DNA of 64,000 bases from Paracidovorax citrulli. Its GTDB lineage: Bacteria > Pseudomonadota > Gammaproteobacteria > Burkholderiales > Burkholderiaceae_C. Of this stretch, positions 7,070 through 15,961 are shown in pieces (the first letter of the stretch is position 1; the number at the start of each line of letters is the position of its first letter). A program made the translations under genes and the position numbers. The notes under the pieces were generated by a model, which was not told where the DNA came from, did no database searches, and was given only the letters and a program-made list of their open reading frames with translations. Location: the NCBI RefSeq assembly GCF_900100305.1, contig NZ_FNEY01000016.1, positions 1 to 64,000 of the forward strand. The letters run 5' to 3'.

Positions 7070-9094
7070 TCATGCGGGTTTGATGCTGCCAGGAACGATT
7101 CTCGCCCCGAAGTCCCGCACCAGCGCCTGCACGTAGGGATCGTTTTCCACGATCTCCTGCGCGCGCCGCTGGCGCTCCGCGGCCGCATGGGCATTGCGCC
7201 GCGCGGGGCTGTCGATGACCGTGCCCACCTCCACGCTGATCTGGCGGGCGAAGCCGGCCGCCTCCAGCGCGGCGCGCAGGCGCTCGCGGGCCGTGGGCTG
7301 GTTGAGCGACTCGCGCTCCACGCGCAGCAGCCAGTGGTCGGCGTCGCGGGCCACCAGCTGGGACTGCAGCGCGAGTTCGCGCACCAGGGCATTGATGGCC
7401 TCGGCCGCGACGAGCTGCATCACGGTGGCATGCCAGACATCGCCCTCTTCCGTCGGCGTGTAGCGGGCCGAGGCCGGCAGGGCGCCGGGCGCGGCCGCTG
7501 GCTGCAGCCGCATGCCAGGCTCCGGCGCGACCCGCACGGGAATGGCCACGAAATCGGGGGTGCTGGCGGCAGGTAGCGCGACCTCGGCAGGCCGGTGCGC
7601 CTGCAGGTCGGCCGGCGTCCTGACCGGCAGGCGCACGGCCGCCGCCACGGCGGCGCTGGACGACGGCTCCTGCACGGGGGCCGGTGCCGCCGTGGCGGCG
7701 ACCGCGGCCGGGGGGGGGGCATCGTCCGCCCAGGGGGCCTCGCCGGAGGGGGGCTCCAGCGGCGCGGGGGAATGCGGCTCGGGCTCGGGCGCGTGCGCTT
7801 CGGCAGGCCGGGGCTCCGGCCCGGGCGGTGCCGCGGTGGCGGGCTCCACAGGCGCGGAGACCGCCCCGGATGCGGCGATGGAAGGTACAGGTTCCGCGGC
7901 GGATGCCGGCTCCGGCTCAGGCGCCGGAGGCTGCGCCTGGGGCGGTTTCAGTGTTTTTTTTTCCGCCGGGGGCGTTCCGCCCTCCGCGGCAGGCTTGAAG
8001 GCCAGCAGCCGCAGCAACGCCATGGTGAGGGCCGCATACTCGTCGGGCGCGAGGCCGAGTTCCGTGCGTCCGTGCAGGCAGATGCTGTAGAGCAGTTGCG
8101 TCTCGTCGGCGGGCAGCGTGCCGGCCAGCCGCGCGATTTCGGAGGCCTCCGGATCGGCCGGGTCCACGACGTCTGCCATCTGGGGCACGGCCTGGAACAC
8201 GGCCATGCGCTGCAGCACGGCGCTCATTTCCTCGAGCGTGGAGGCGGCGGAAAGCCCGTGCATGCGCAGGGATTCGGAAGTCTCCACCACCGTGCGGCCG
8301 TCGCCGCGCGCCAGCGCATCGATGAGGCGGAACACGTAGCTGCGGTCCACGCTGCCCAGCATCTGCCGCACGCCGGCTTCCTGGAGCTGGCCGCTGCCGA
8401 AGGCGATGGCCTGGTCGGTGAGCGACAGCGCATCGCGCATGGAACCGCGGGCCGCGCGCGCCAGCAGCCGCAGCGCCTGCGGCTCGGCCGGCACGCTTTC
8501 CCGGGCGAGTACCCGGGTGAGGTGCTCCAGCACGGTTTCCGGCGCCATGGGCCGCAGGTTGAACTGCAGGCAGCGGCTGAGCACGGTGACCGGCACCTTC
8601 TGCGGGTCGGTCGTGGCCAGCACGAACTTCAGGTATTCGGGCGGCTCCTCCAGCGTCTTGAGCATCGCGTTGAACGCGGTGTTCGTGAGCATGTGGACCT
8701 CGTCGATCATGAAGACCTTGAAGCGGCCCTGCACCGGCTTGTACACGGCCTGCTCCAGCAGGCCCTGCACTTCGTCCACGCCGCGGTTGGAGGCGGCATC
8801 GAGCTCGGTGTAATCCACGAAGCGGCCGGCATCGATGTCCCGGCAGGCCTGGCATACGCCGCAGGGCGTGGCGGTGATGCCGCCCTGCCCGTCCTCGCCC
8901 TGGCAGTTGAGCGACTTGGCCAGGATGCGCGACACCGTGGTCTTGCCCACCCCGCGCGTGCCCGTGAACAGGTACGCATGGTGCAGGCGCTGCTGGACCA
9001 GCGCATTCGAGAGCGCCTGCACCACATGTTCCTGCCCGACCATCTCCGAGAAGGTCTTGGGGCGGTATTTGCGGGCGAGCACGAGATAGGACAT
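7070..9094 (-). CDS. dnaX: DNA polymerase III subunit tau/gamma
   Basis: The clamp-loader ATPase of the replisome. Full-length tau is 674 residues. The AAA+ module has Walker [10 protein letters not shown] (45-53), zinc cysteines 64, 78, 81 and 84, DEVH at 131-134 and the sensor region TVLSRCLQF. Clamp-loader domain III ends near residue 366 (LLRLLAFKP). Residues about 370-520 form a Pro/Ala/Glu-rich linker, and the last 130 residues resemble the tau domain that binds the polymerase. Codons 378-381 contain a nine-A run where ribosome or polymerase slippage would give a gamma-like protein of 381 or 392 residues. The start [12 protein letters not shown] is the conserved one. Confidence 0.96.
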   Translation of the reverse strand: MSYLVLARKYRPKTFSEMVGQEHVVQALSNALVQQRLHHAYLFTGTRGVGKTTVSRILAKSLNCQGEDGQGGITATPCGVCQACRDIDAGRFVDYTELDAASNRGVDEVQGLLEQAVYKPVQGRFKVFMIDEVHMLTNTAFNAMLKTLEEPPEYLKFVLATTDPQKVPVTVLSRCLQFNLRPMAPETVLEHLTRVLARESVPAEPQALRLLARAARGSMRDALSLTDQAIAFGSGQLQEAGVRQMLGSVDRSYVFRLIDALARGDGRTVVETSESLRMHGLSAASTLEEMSAVLQRMAVFQAVPQMADVVDPADPEASEIARLAGTLPADETQLLYSICLHGRTELGLAPDEYAALTMALLRLLAFKPAAEGGTPPAEKKTLKPPQAQPPAPEPEPASAAEPVPSIAASGAVSAPVEPATAAPPGPEPRPAEAHAPEPEPHSPAPLEPPSGEAPWADDAPPPAAVAATAAPAPVQEPSSSAAVAAAVRLPVRTPADLQAHRPAEVALPAASTPDFVAIPVRVAPEPGMRLQPAAAPGALPASARYTPTEEGDVWHATVMQLVAAEAINALVRELALQSQLVARDADHWLLRVERESLNQPTARERLRAALEAAGFARQISVEVGTVIDSPARRNAHAAAERQRRAQEIVENDPYVQALVRDFGARIVPGSIKPA
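7917..7963 (-). promoter_or_regulatory. Candidate programmed slippage site in dnaX (A9 run plus downstream hairpin)
   Basis: On the dnaX strand, codons E378 K379 K380 T381 read GAA AAA AAA ACA, giving nine A residues (7962-7954) and a canonical A AAA AAA slippery heptamer. A -1 shift continues for 12 codons ([12 protein letters not shown]) to TGA at 7919-7917. A +1 shift or loss of one A stops after one codon at 7950-7948. A 7-bp hairpin (CAGGCGC, 7939-7933, with GCGCCTG, 7924-7918) starts 15 bases after the heptamer. A GGGCG/CGCCC hairpin (7970-7982) lies just upstream. Confidence 0.6.
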
Positions 9095-9211
9095 CCGCGG
9101 GATTCTACGGGGGTCGCCAGCCCCTGCTGGGCGCGCGGCGCCACTAACATTTGGTGACAGGGAACTGCCGGGCATTCCCGCACCGGCCACCCGCACCGAA
9201 AAGAGGGGATC

Positions 9212-10837
9212 ATGGAGACAAACACGCCTTGGTTCGCCCGCATGGGCATCGCACGCCGCCTGGGCCTGCTGATCGGCTGCGCCCTGCTGGGCATCGGGCT
9301 GATCACCGCCGTACTGCTGGCCTCCGAACGCAAGCTCATCATGGAGGAACGCCAGGCGGGCGTACGCCAGACGGTGGAAGTGGCCCACAGCCTGGTCGCC
9401 CGCTACCAGGCGCTCGCAGCACAGGGCAGGATCACCGACGCCCAGGCCCGGCAGATGGCCCTGGACGCCCTGCGCGCCATGCGCTACAGCGGCAGCGAGT
9501 ACCTGTGGATCAACGACATGGGGCCGGTCATGCTCATGCACCCCATCCGCCCCGAGCTGGAAGGCAAGAACCTGGCGGACAACAAGGATCCAACCGGCAA
9601 GCGCCTGTTCGTGGCCTTCGTGGACATGGTCCGGCAAAGCGGCGCGGGCTTCGTCCCCTACCTGTGGCCCAAGCCCGGCGCCACCGAGCCGGTGCCGAAA
9701 ATCTCGTACGTCAAGGGCTTTGCCCCGTGGGGCTGGGTGATCGGCTCCGGGGTGTACGTGGACACGGTCGCCGCCACGGTGAACGCACGCATCCTGCGCT
9801 TCGGCCTGGGCGCGCTGGTGCTGGCCGGACTGCTGCTGGCGCTGGGCCTGCTGATCGCGCGCAGCCTGGTGCGCGAACTCGGCGGCGAGCCCGGCGAAGC
9901 CCTGCGCATCAGCGAAGCCATCGCGCAGGGCCACCTCGCCCAGCCGATCGCCCTCAAGCCGGGCGACCAGTCCAGCGTGCTGCACGGCCTGGAGCGCATG
10001 CGCCAGAGCATCGCCCACATCGTGGCCGAGGTGCGGTCAGGCACCCAGTCGATCAACACCGCATCGGCCGAGATCGCGGCCGGCAACAACGACCTGTCCG
10101 CCCGCACCGAGCAGCAGGCCGGGGCCCTGCAGCAGACGGCCGCCTCGATGGAGCAGCTCACCAGCACCGTGCGCCAGAACGCCGACAATGCCCGCCACGC
10201 GGCGCAACTGGCGGGCTCCACGTCCGAAGTGGCGCAGCGCGGCGGTGCGATGGTCGGGCAGATGGTCAGCACCATGGGCGCGGTGACCGACTCCTCGCGG
10301 CGCATCGTGGACATCATCGGCGTGATCGACGGCATCGCGTTCCAGACCAACATCCTGGCGCTCAACGCGGCCGTGGAAGCGGCCCGGGCCGGCGAGCAGG
10401 GCCGCGGCTTCGCGGTGGTCGCCAACGAGGTGCGCAGCCTCGCGCAGCGCTCGGCCTCGGCCGCGAAGGAGATCAAGCAGCTGATCGACACTTCGGTGCA
10501 GCAGGTGGGCGAAAGCTCCCGCCTGGTGAACCAGGCCGGCACGACCATGGGCGAGGTGGTGGACAGCGTGCAGCAGGTGGCGCGCCTGATCCAGGAGATC
10601 GCCTCCGCCAACCAGGAGCAGGCCGCCGGCATCGACCAGGTGAACCAGGCCGTGACCCACATGGACCAGGCCACCCAGCAGAACGCCGCACTGGTGGAAG
10701 AGGCCACCGCCGCGGCCCAGTCCCTGACCACCCAGGCCTCGCGGCTGGAGCAATTGGTGGGTGTTTTCCGGATCACGGCCACCGCGGACGGGAATTTGCC
10801 TGGAGGCCCCCCGGTCATTGGGTACAATCCGACGTGA
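9212..10837 (+). CDS. Methyl-accepting chemotaxis protein with single Cache sensor
   Basis: A 541-residue inner-membrane chemoreceptor. The first membrane helix is at about 15-36. A periplasmic sCache_2-type domain follows (about 40-185), with [21 protein letters not shown] and [13 protein letters not shown]. The second helix is at about 193-215, then a HAMP-like linker and a long coiled coil. The signalling tip contains [41 protein letters not shown], the hairpin that contacts CheA and CheW. Glu/Gln pairs in the flanking helices are likely methylation sites. The ribosome site AGAGGGG is good. The ligand is unknown; this sCache type often binds small organic acids. Confidence 0.92.
   Translation: METNTPWFARMGIARRLGLLIGCALLGIGLITAVLLASERKLIMEERQAGVRQTVEVAHSLVARYQALAAQGRITDAQARQMALDALRAMRYSGSEYLWINDMGPVMLMHPIRPELEGKNLADNKDPTGKRLFVAFVDMVRQSGAGFVPYLWPKPGATEPVPKISYVKGFAPWGWVIGSGVYVDTVAATVNARILRFGLGALVLAGLLLALGLLIARSLVRELGGEPGEALRISEAIAQGHLAQPIALKPGDQSSVLHGLERMRQSIAHIVAEVRSGTQSINTASAEIAAGNNDLSARTEQQAGALQQTAASMEQLTSTVRQNADNARHAAQLAGSTSEVAQRGGAMVGQMVSTMGAVTDSSRRIVDIIGVIDGIAFQTNILALNAAVEAARAGEQGRGFAVVANEVRSLAQRSASAAKEIKQLIDTSVQQVGESSRLVNQAGTTMGEVVDSVQQVARLIQEIASANQEQAAGIDQVNQAVTHMDQATQQNAALVEEATAAAQSLTTQASRLEQLVGVFRITATADGNLPGGPPVIGYNPT
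10823..10828 (+). promoter_or_regulatory. Candidate -10 of the 4.5S RNA gene (TACAAT)
   Basis: TACAAT lies 10 bp before the first paired base of the 4.5S RNA and inside the last codons of the chemoreceptor gene. The best upstream match, TTGCCT at 10796-10801, is 21 bp away, longer than the usual 17. The promoter is therefore likely but not certain. Confidence 0.4.
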
Positions 10838-10928
10838 CGGGCCTCCCCGCATGGGGAAGCGGCCAACCGGGTCAGGTGGGGAACCAAGCAGCCCTAACCG
10901 TGGAGCCAGTGCCGGGGGTAAGGCTCGT
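10838..10928 (+). ncRNA. ffs: Signal recognition particle 4.5S RNA
   Basis: The RNA of the signal recognition particle, which pairs with Ffh to target membrane proteins. The invariant apical region is visible: GGTCAGGTGGGGAACCAAGC followed by AGCCC, equivalent to the E. coli GGTCAGG...GGAA...AAGCAGCC Ffh-binding hairpin. The 5' end GGGCCT (10839-10844) pairs with AGGCTC (10921-10926), and CCCC with GGGG just inside, closing one long rod of about 90 bases, somewhat shorter than the E. coli 114. The ends are set by this pairing and are approximate. In many bacteria this gene lies next to dnaX; here one chemoreceptor gene intervenes. Confidence 0.9.
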
Positions 10929-10933
10929 CAACT

Positions 10934-12319
10934 TCATTTCCATTTCTGCAGCCATTGCAGAACGCCCTGCCCCGCCACCACGCCGGTGGCCATGCAGGCG
11001 GTGAGCAGGTAGCCGCCCGTCGGGGCTTCCCAGTCCAGCATCTCCCCCGCACAGAACACGCCCGGCCAGGCCGCCAGCATGCCGTGCGCGTCCATCGCCT
11101 CGAACGCGACGCCCCCGGCCGTGCTGATGGCTTCGTCCAGCGGCCGGCAGGCCACCACGGTCACCGGCACCGCCTTGATGGCGTGCGCCAAGGCCCGTGC
11201 ATCCTGCATGCCCTCCTTGCCCAGCTGTTCATACAACACAGCGGCCTTGATGCCGTCGAGCCCGAGGCGGCTCTTGAGGTGGCTGCTCAGGCTGCGCGAG
11301 CCGCGCGGATGCCGCACTTCCTTCTCCACGCGCTCGGGCGTGTGGTCCGGCAGCAGGTCCAGGTGGAAGGTGGCGTGTCCATGGGCGGCGATCTCGTCGC
11401 GCAACAGGGCGGATGCCGCATACACGAGGCTGCCCTCCACGCCGGACGCGGTGGCCACGAACTCGCCGCGGCGGTGGAAAGACCGTCCCCGGCTGTCGGT
11501 GAAATGCAGGGCCACCGACTTGAACGGCTGGCCGGCGAAGCGCTCGGCGAAGTGCGGCGTCCACCCTACCGGCGGAGCGCCGCGCCCCAGGAGCGCCTGC
11601 AGGAACTCCCGCCGGCTGGCGTCGGCCGGCGCGCCGGGGCCCAGGACATCGAAGCCGCAGTTCGCTGGCCGCAGCGGCGCCACCGCCACGCCCCGGGCCT
11701 CCAGCCACGGCACCCAGGCCCCGTCGGAGCCCAGGCGCTGCCAGCTCGCGCCGCCCAGTGCCAGCAGGGCAGCGCGCGCCTGTACCCGCACCTCGCCCGC
11801 CGGGGCCGCGAAGCGCAGCGCGACCGGCCCTGGCGTGTCGCCGGCGGTAGCGGCTGCCTCCGGGGCGCCCTCGGAGCCGAGCCAGCGGTGCCGCATGTGG
11901 AACTGCACGCCCATGCCGCGCAGCCGGTGCAGCCAGGCCCGCAGCAGCGGCGCGGCCTTCATGTCCACCGGGAAGACGCGGCCGGAGGTGCCGACGAAGG
12001 TTTCCACGCCCAGCCCCCGCGCCCACTCGCGCAGGGCGTCGGGGCCGAAGGCGCGCAGGCCGGACTCCAGGGCGCCGGCGCGATCGCCATAGCGCTCCAG
12101 GAACGGCCCGGGCGGCTCGGAGTGCGTGAGGTTGAGCCCGCCCTTGCCCGCCAGCAGGAACTTGCGCCCCACCGAGGGCATGGCGTCGAACACATGCACC
12201 GACAGGCCGCGCGCGGCCATCACCTCGGCCGCCATCAGACCCGACGGCCCGCCGCCGACCACGGCCACGTCACAGGTCGGAAGGCCGGAGGCCGGCAGGG
12301 AAGCGGAAGAAGACGACAT
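10934..12319 (-). CDS. FAD-dependent oxidoreductase of the HI0933/YhiN family
   Basis: A 461-residue flavoprotein. The Rossmann motif VAVVGGGPSGLMAAE is at about residues 17-31. It is followed by SVGRKFLLAGKGGLNLTHSE, a hallmark of this family, and later by ALGGASWQRLGSDG. Near the C-terminus is GVFCAGEMLDWEAPTGGYLLTACMATG, which closes the FAD site. Members are thought to act on reduced flavin/NAD(P) substrates but the physiological reaction is unknown. The start MSSSSASLP was chosen because the longer frame adds residues not expected before the FAD motif. It converges on ffs with only a few bases between. Confidence 0.88.
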   Translation of the reverse strand: MSSSSASLPASGLPTCDVAVVGGGPSGLMAAEVMAARGLSVHVFDAMPSVGRKFLLAGKGGLNLTHSEPPGPFLERYGDRAGALESGLRAFGPDALREWARGLGVETFVGTSGRVFPVDMKAAPLLRAWLHRLRGMGVQFHMRHRWLGSEGAPEAAATAGDTPGPVALRFAAPAGEVRVQARAALLALGGASWQRLGSDGAWVPWLEARGVAVAPLRPANCGFDVLGPGAPADASRREFLQALLGRGAPPVGWTPHFAERFAGQPFKSVALHFTDSRGRSFHRRGEFVATASGVEGSLVYAASALLRDEIAAHGHATFHLDLLPDHTPERVEKEVRHPRGSRSLSSHLKSRLGLDGIKAAVLYEQLGKEGMQDARALAHAIKAVPVTVVACRPLDEAISTAGGVAFEAMDAHGMLAAWPGVFCAGEMLDWEAPTGGYLLTACMATGVVAGQGVLQWLQKWK

Positions 12320-12385
12320 GGCGGTGCGAACGGTGGGCGTGGGGTGGAAGGGACAGAGCAGCAAGGCGCTGCGCGGATCCATGGA

Positions 12386-15300
12386 TCAATCGAACAGCGA
12401 GCCCTGCACGGGCGACGGGCCGGCCGCCGGGGTGGGCGATGGTAAGGGCTGCGCGGGCGCCGGCCCCCCCCGGGCGGAAGAATCCACCTCCACCATGCGG
12501 CCATCGCCGGTCAGGAAGGCCGCGCGCACGGGCTCTCCGGGGAACTGGCCCTGCACGGCCTGGCGGTAGCGCCGCATCTGCTCCACCAGTTCCGCCTGCC
12601 GCTCGGGGTTCGCAGCGCTCTTGTAGTCCAGCACCCACCATTCTGCGCCGCCATCGGTGGAGCGCCGCACGAGCCGGTCGATCCGCAGGGTCTGCCCGCG
12701 GTGGACGATGGGGGCCTCGTCCATGGCCAGTTCGATTTCGGCGCTGCTCCAGGCCCAGGCGCCCTCGCCCTGCAGGATGCGGGCCGCCATCACGGCGGCG
12801 TGCTCGGCCAGTTCGGCGGGCAGCTCGAAATCCCGCGCCAGTTGCTGCAGGCGCGCGCGTGGCCAGCCGGCAGAGCCTCCCGCGGCACCGCCAGGCAGCG
12901 TGCCCGCCAGCCCCGCCTGCTCCAGCAACTGGTGCATGGCCTCGCCCTGCCGCGATACCGGCGTGGAGGGCGCACGGCGCTCCCGGGGAAGCCCGGCGAC
13001 CGCTGCTTCGGCCTGTGCGCCGGCCCCTGCCTCGGCCACGGGCGGCAGCCCCATCGGCAGCGGCACGGCGTCCTGCCACCCGGGCAGTTCCGGCAATTGC
13101 GCGTCCACCGCGGCGCCCAGCCCGTCCTCCGCGCCGCCCATCGGTCCGGAGAGGTCCTGCGGCACGTCGGCCGCCAGGGGCGCGACCCGGTTCCACCAGC
13201 TGCCCGGCGCGGATTGCGACGCACGCACGCACGACAGCGCCAGGCAGTGGCGCGCGCGCGTCATGGCCACGTACAGGGTATTGATCTCCTCGCGCTGGCG
13301 CTCCGCCTGCTCGGCGGCCAGCGCATCGGCGGCGCTCGGCGGAGGCGATGCCTCGCTCGCCAGGAACACGAAGCGGCGCGGAGCCGGCAGTTCACCGGGC
13401 CAGTCCACCAGCACGCCCATGGTCTCTGCCTTCTGGGCGCGGCCATCGGTGTCCAGCAACAGCACGGCGTCCGCCTCCAGCCCCTTCGCCCCGTGGATGG
13501 TCAGCAGGCGCACGGCATCCGCGTCCACGCGGCCCGGCGCGCGCTGTCCCGGCCGCTTCAGGGCGCGCACGAAGGCATAGGGCGTCAGGTAGCGGCCGCC
13601 GTCCTGCTGCAGCGCCGCCGACAGCAATGCGCGCAGGTTCGCCAGCACGCCGGCCCGCAGCGGCGCGGGGGACGCGGCCGCATACCGGGCCAGCACGTCG
13701 CGGTGCCGGTAGATCGCGTCCAGCGCGTCGTGGGGCGGCCATTGCTCCACCCAGTGGCGGTAGAGCCGCAAATCGTGCGACAGCCCGGGCATCTCGGCGT
13801 CCAGCAGGGCCCGGTCCGCCAGCAGTTCCATCCATCCCGGCGCGCCGCCTTCCTGCGGTCCGCGTGCCGCGCCGCGCTCCGCTTCCCTGCGGGCCACCGC
13901 CACGCGCACCAGCAGGGCGTCGTCCACGCCGAACAAGGGAGAGCGCAAGGCGCGGGCCAGGGACAAGTCGTGCCCCGGCGAGACCAATACGTCCAGCAGG
14001 GCCACCACGTCCTGCACTTCCGGGGCTTCGCACAGCTCCACCTTCTCGGGCTGCACGCACGGCAGGTGCAGGTCGCGCAGGGCATCCTGCAGGGCCGACA
14101 GGCGGTCACGCTTGCGCGCCAGCACCATGATCTGCCGTGCCGGCACGCCGGCCGCGATCCGGTCGGCCACCCAGCGGGCGGCCTGCTGGCACTCGCGCAT
14201 GCGCAGGGTCTCCTCCGCTTCATGGCGGGGCTGGACCAAGCTGTCGCGCCAGGCCAGCGGATCGGGCCGGGCATCCGGCGCCCCGTCCCCGTTCTCGTCC
14301 TCGTCCGCGGTGTCTTCGATGGGCGGCAGGCGCAGCAGCACGCCCGCGTCCCGCGATTCGGTCGTATGGTCGCGGAAGCCCGCATAGTCGCCCTGGGCCT
14401 GCGCGGCACCCATGACGGCATTGACCGCGGCGATCACCTCCGGGGCATTGCGGCGCGTGTGGTCGCAGGCCAGCAGGTCGCCGCCCAGCCCCTGGCGCAC
14501 GAAGGCCTGCGCCGCCCGGAACACCTGGGGTTCGGCACGGCGGAACCGGTAGATGCTCTGCTTGGGGTCGCCCACGATGAACACGCTCGGCGGATGCTGC
14601 CCGCCGCCCGTGCCCACATAGCCGGCGAGCCAGGCATGCAGCGCCTGCCACTGCAGCGGGTTGGTGTCCTGGAACTCGTCGATCAGCAGATGGCGCACCC
14701 GCGCGTCCAGGCGCTCCTGCACCCAGCCGCTGAGCACCGGGTCGGACAGCATCACCAGCGCGGTGCGCTCCACGTCGTTCATGTCCACCCAGCCCCGGTC
14801 GCGCTTGAGCGCGCCGAAAGCCGCCACCAGCGCGCGGGTCAGCCGCGCCATGCGCTGCTGGTGCAGCCAGGCCTCGTGCTGGCGCCGCGCGAGGCACAGG
14901 GCCTGCAGCTCCCGCTCCGCCTCCTGGGCCGCGGCGAACTTCTCGAGATGGCGGGTGAGCCGGTCCTCCTTGGCGACGAACAGCGCGCCCCGCAGCGCCT
15001 CCAGGCGTTCCTGCAGGCCTGCGGTGTCGCAGAACGCCGTGACGATGGCATCCGCAGCCTTCTGCGGCGTCTTGGCGGACTCCGAGCCCAGCGCCGCGGC
15101 CCAGGCGAGCCAGCGTGCGCGGCAGTCCTCGGCGGCGAGCGCCTGCGCGGGATGCTCCAGGCCCGCCCACTGCGGCGACTGCGCATGGAACGGCGGGACC
15201 GAGGCATCGACCATGCCGCCCTCTTCCGCGAGTTCGAACTCCACGCGCTTGGCCAGGGCCGCCTCCAGCGCCTTGCGGGTCTGGGAGCGGCCGTGCAGGG

Positions 15301-15892
15301 CCACGGAATCGGCGAAATCCGCTCCCAGGCCGGCATCGGCGGCCACCTGCTGCAGGAACAGCGGCCACACCCGGCGCACGGCCTCGGCGTCGTCCTCCAG
15401 CAGTTCGAAATTCAGCGGCAGCCCGCGCGACTGCAGCACGGCCAGCGGCGCGGTACCGAGCAGCGCGGCGAACCAGCTGTGGAAGGTGCGGATCTGCACC
15501 GGCCGGCCCGCACCCAAGACCTGCAGGAACAGGCCCTGCAGGCGCGCGCAGGCGTCATCCGTGGCCTGCTCCGCCGGGATGCCCCGGGCCAGCAGTTCCC
15601 CCCGCAGCGCCGGCAGCGGCGTGCGGGAGAAAGCCTCCAGCCACTCCAGCAGGCGCTGCCGCATCTCGCCCGCGGCCTTCTTGGTGAACGTGATCGCCAG
15701 GATCTCGTGCGGCTCGCAGCCTTCCAGCAGCGCGCGCAGGATGCGCGACACCAGCATCCATGTCTTGCCCGCGCCCGCGCAGGCCTCCACCGCCACGCTG
15801 CGCGCGGGGTCGCAGGCAATGGCGTAGAAAGCCTCCCGCTCCACGGGCCGGCCGTTGTGTTCATAGGCAGCCTGCACATGCGTCTCCATCAT
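12386..15892 (-). CDS. addA: AddA-type helicase-nuclease (UvrD superfamily)
   Basis: The large subunit of a RecBCD-equivalent enzyme that resects double-strand breaks for RecA loading. The 1168-residue protein has Walker A ACAGAGKT (37-44), ITFTKKAAGEMRQRL (motif Ia), LLIDEFQDTNPLQWQALHAW near residue 400 (Walker B), VGDPKQSIYRFRRAEP, LLTIHGAKGLEADAV, and NTLYVAMTRAR (motif VI). A C-terminal PD-(D/E)XK nuclease is marked by WVLDYKSA near residue 1088 and QMRRYRQAV. It follows addB by 69 bp on the same strand. Two adjacent ATG codons (15892, 15889) are possible starts. Confidence 0.9.
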   Translation of the reverse strand: MMETHVQAAYEHNGRPVEREAFYAIACDPARSVAVEACAGAGKTWMLVSRILRALLEGCEPHEILAITFTKKAAGEMRQRLLEWLEAFSRTPLPALRGELLARGIPAEQATDDACARLQGLFLQVLGAGRPVQIRTFHSWFAALLGTAPLAVLQSRGLPLNFELLEDDAEAVRRVWPLFLQQVAADAGLGADFADSVALHGRSQTRKALEAALAKRVEFELAEEGGMVDASVPPFHAQSPQWAGLEHPAQALAAEDCRARWLAWAAALGSESAKTPQKAADAIVTAFCDTAGLQERLEALRGALFVAKEDRLTRHLEKFAAAQEAERELQALCLARRQHEAWLHQQRMARLTRALVAAFGALKRDRGWVDMNDVERTALVMLSDPVLSGWVQERLDARVRHLLIDEFQDTNPLQWQALHAWLAGYVGTGGGQHPPSVFIVGDPKQSIYRFRRAEPQVFRAAQAFVRQGLGGDLLACDHTRRNAPEVIAAVNAVMGAAQAQGDYAGFRDHTTESRDAGVLLRLPPIEDTADEDENGDGAPDARPDPLAWRDSLVQPRHEAEETLRMRECQQAARWVADRIAAGVPARQIMVLARKRDRLSALQDALRDLHLPCVQPEKVELCEAPEVQDVVALLDVLVSPGHDLSLARALRSPLFGVDDALLVRVAVARREAERGAARGPQEGGAPGWMELLADRALLDAEMPGLSHDLRLYRHWVEQWPPHDALDAIYRHRDVLARYAAASPAPLRAGVLANLRALLSAALQQDGGRYLTPYAFVRALKRPGQRAPGRVDADAVRLLTIHGAKGLEADAVLLLDTDGRAQKAETMGVLVDWPGELPAPRRFVFLASEASPPPSAADALAAEQAERQREEINTLYVAMTRARHCLALSCVRASQSAPGSWWNRVAPLAADVPQDLSGPMGGAEDGLGAAVDAQLPELPGWQDAVPLPMGLPPVAEAGAGAQAEAAVAGLPRERRAPSTPVSRQGEAMHQLLEQAGLAGTLPGGAAGGSAGWPRARLQQLARDFELPAELAEHAAVMAARILQGEGAWAWSSAEIELAMDEAPIVHRGQTLRIDRLVRRSTDGGAEWWVLDYKSAANPERQAELVEQMRRYRQAVQGQFPGEPVRAAFLTGDGRMVEVDSSARGGPAPAQPLPSPTPAAGPSPVQGSLFD

Positions 15893-15961
15893 GGGTGTTC
15901 ATCGCTGCGGCAACCGCCAAGGCCAGCGGCGCTTGAGACCGGCGCGCCCCAGGGAGTGGTT

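Noticed and set aside
7070-10018. Extension of dnaX upstream to 10018
   Set aside because: The frame stays open through the divergent chemoreceptor gene, but the conserved DnaX N-terminus [12 protein letters not shown] begins at 9094.
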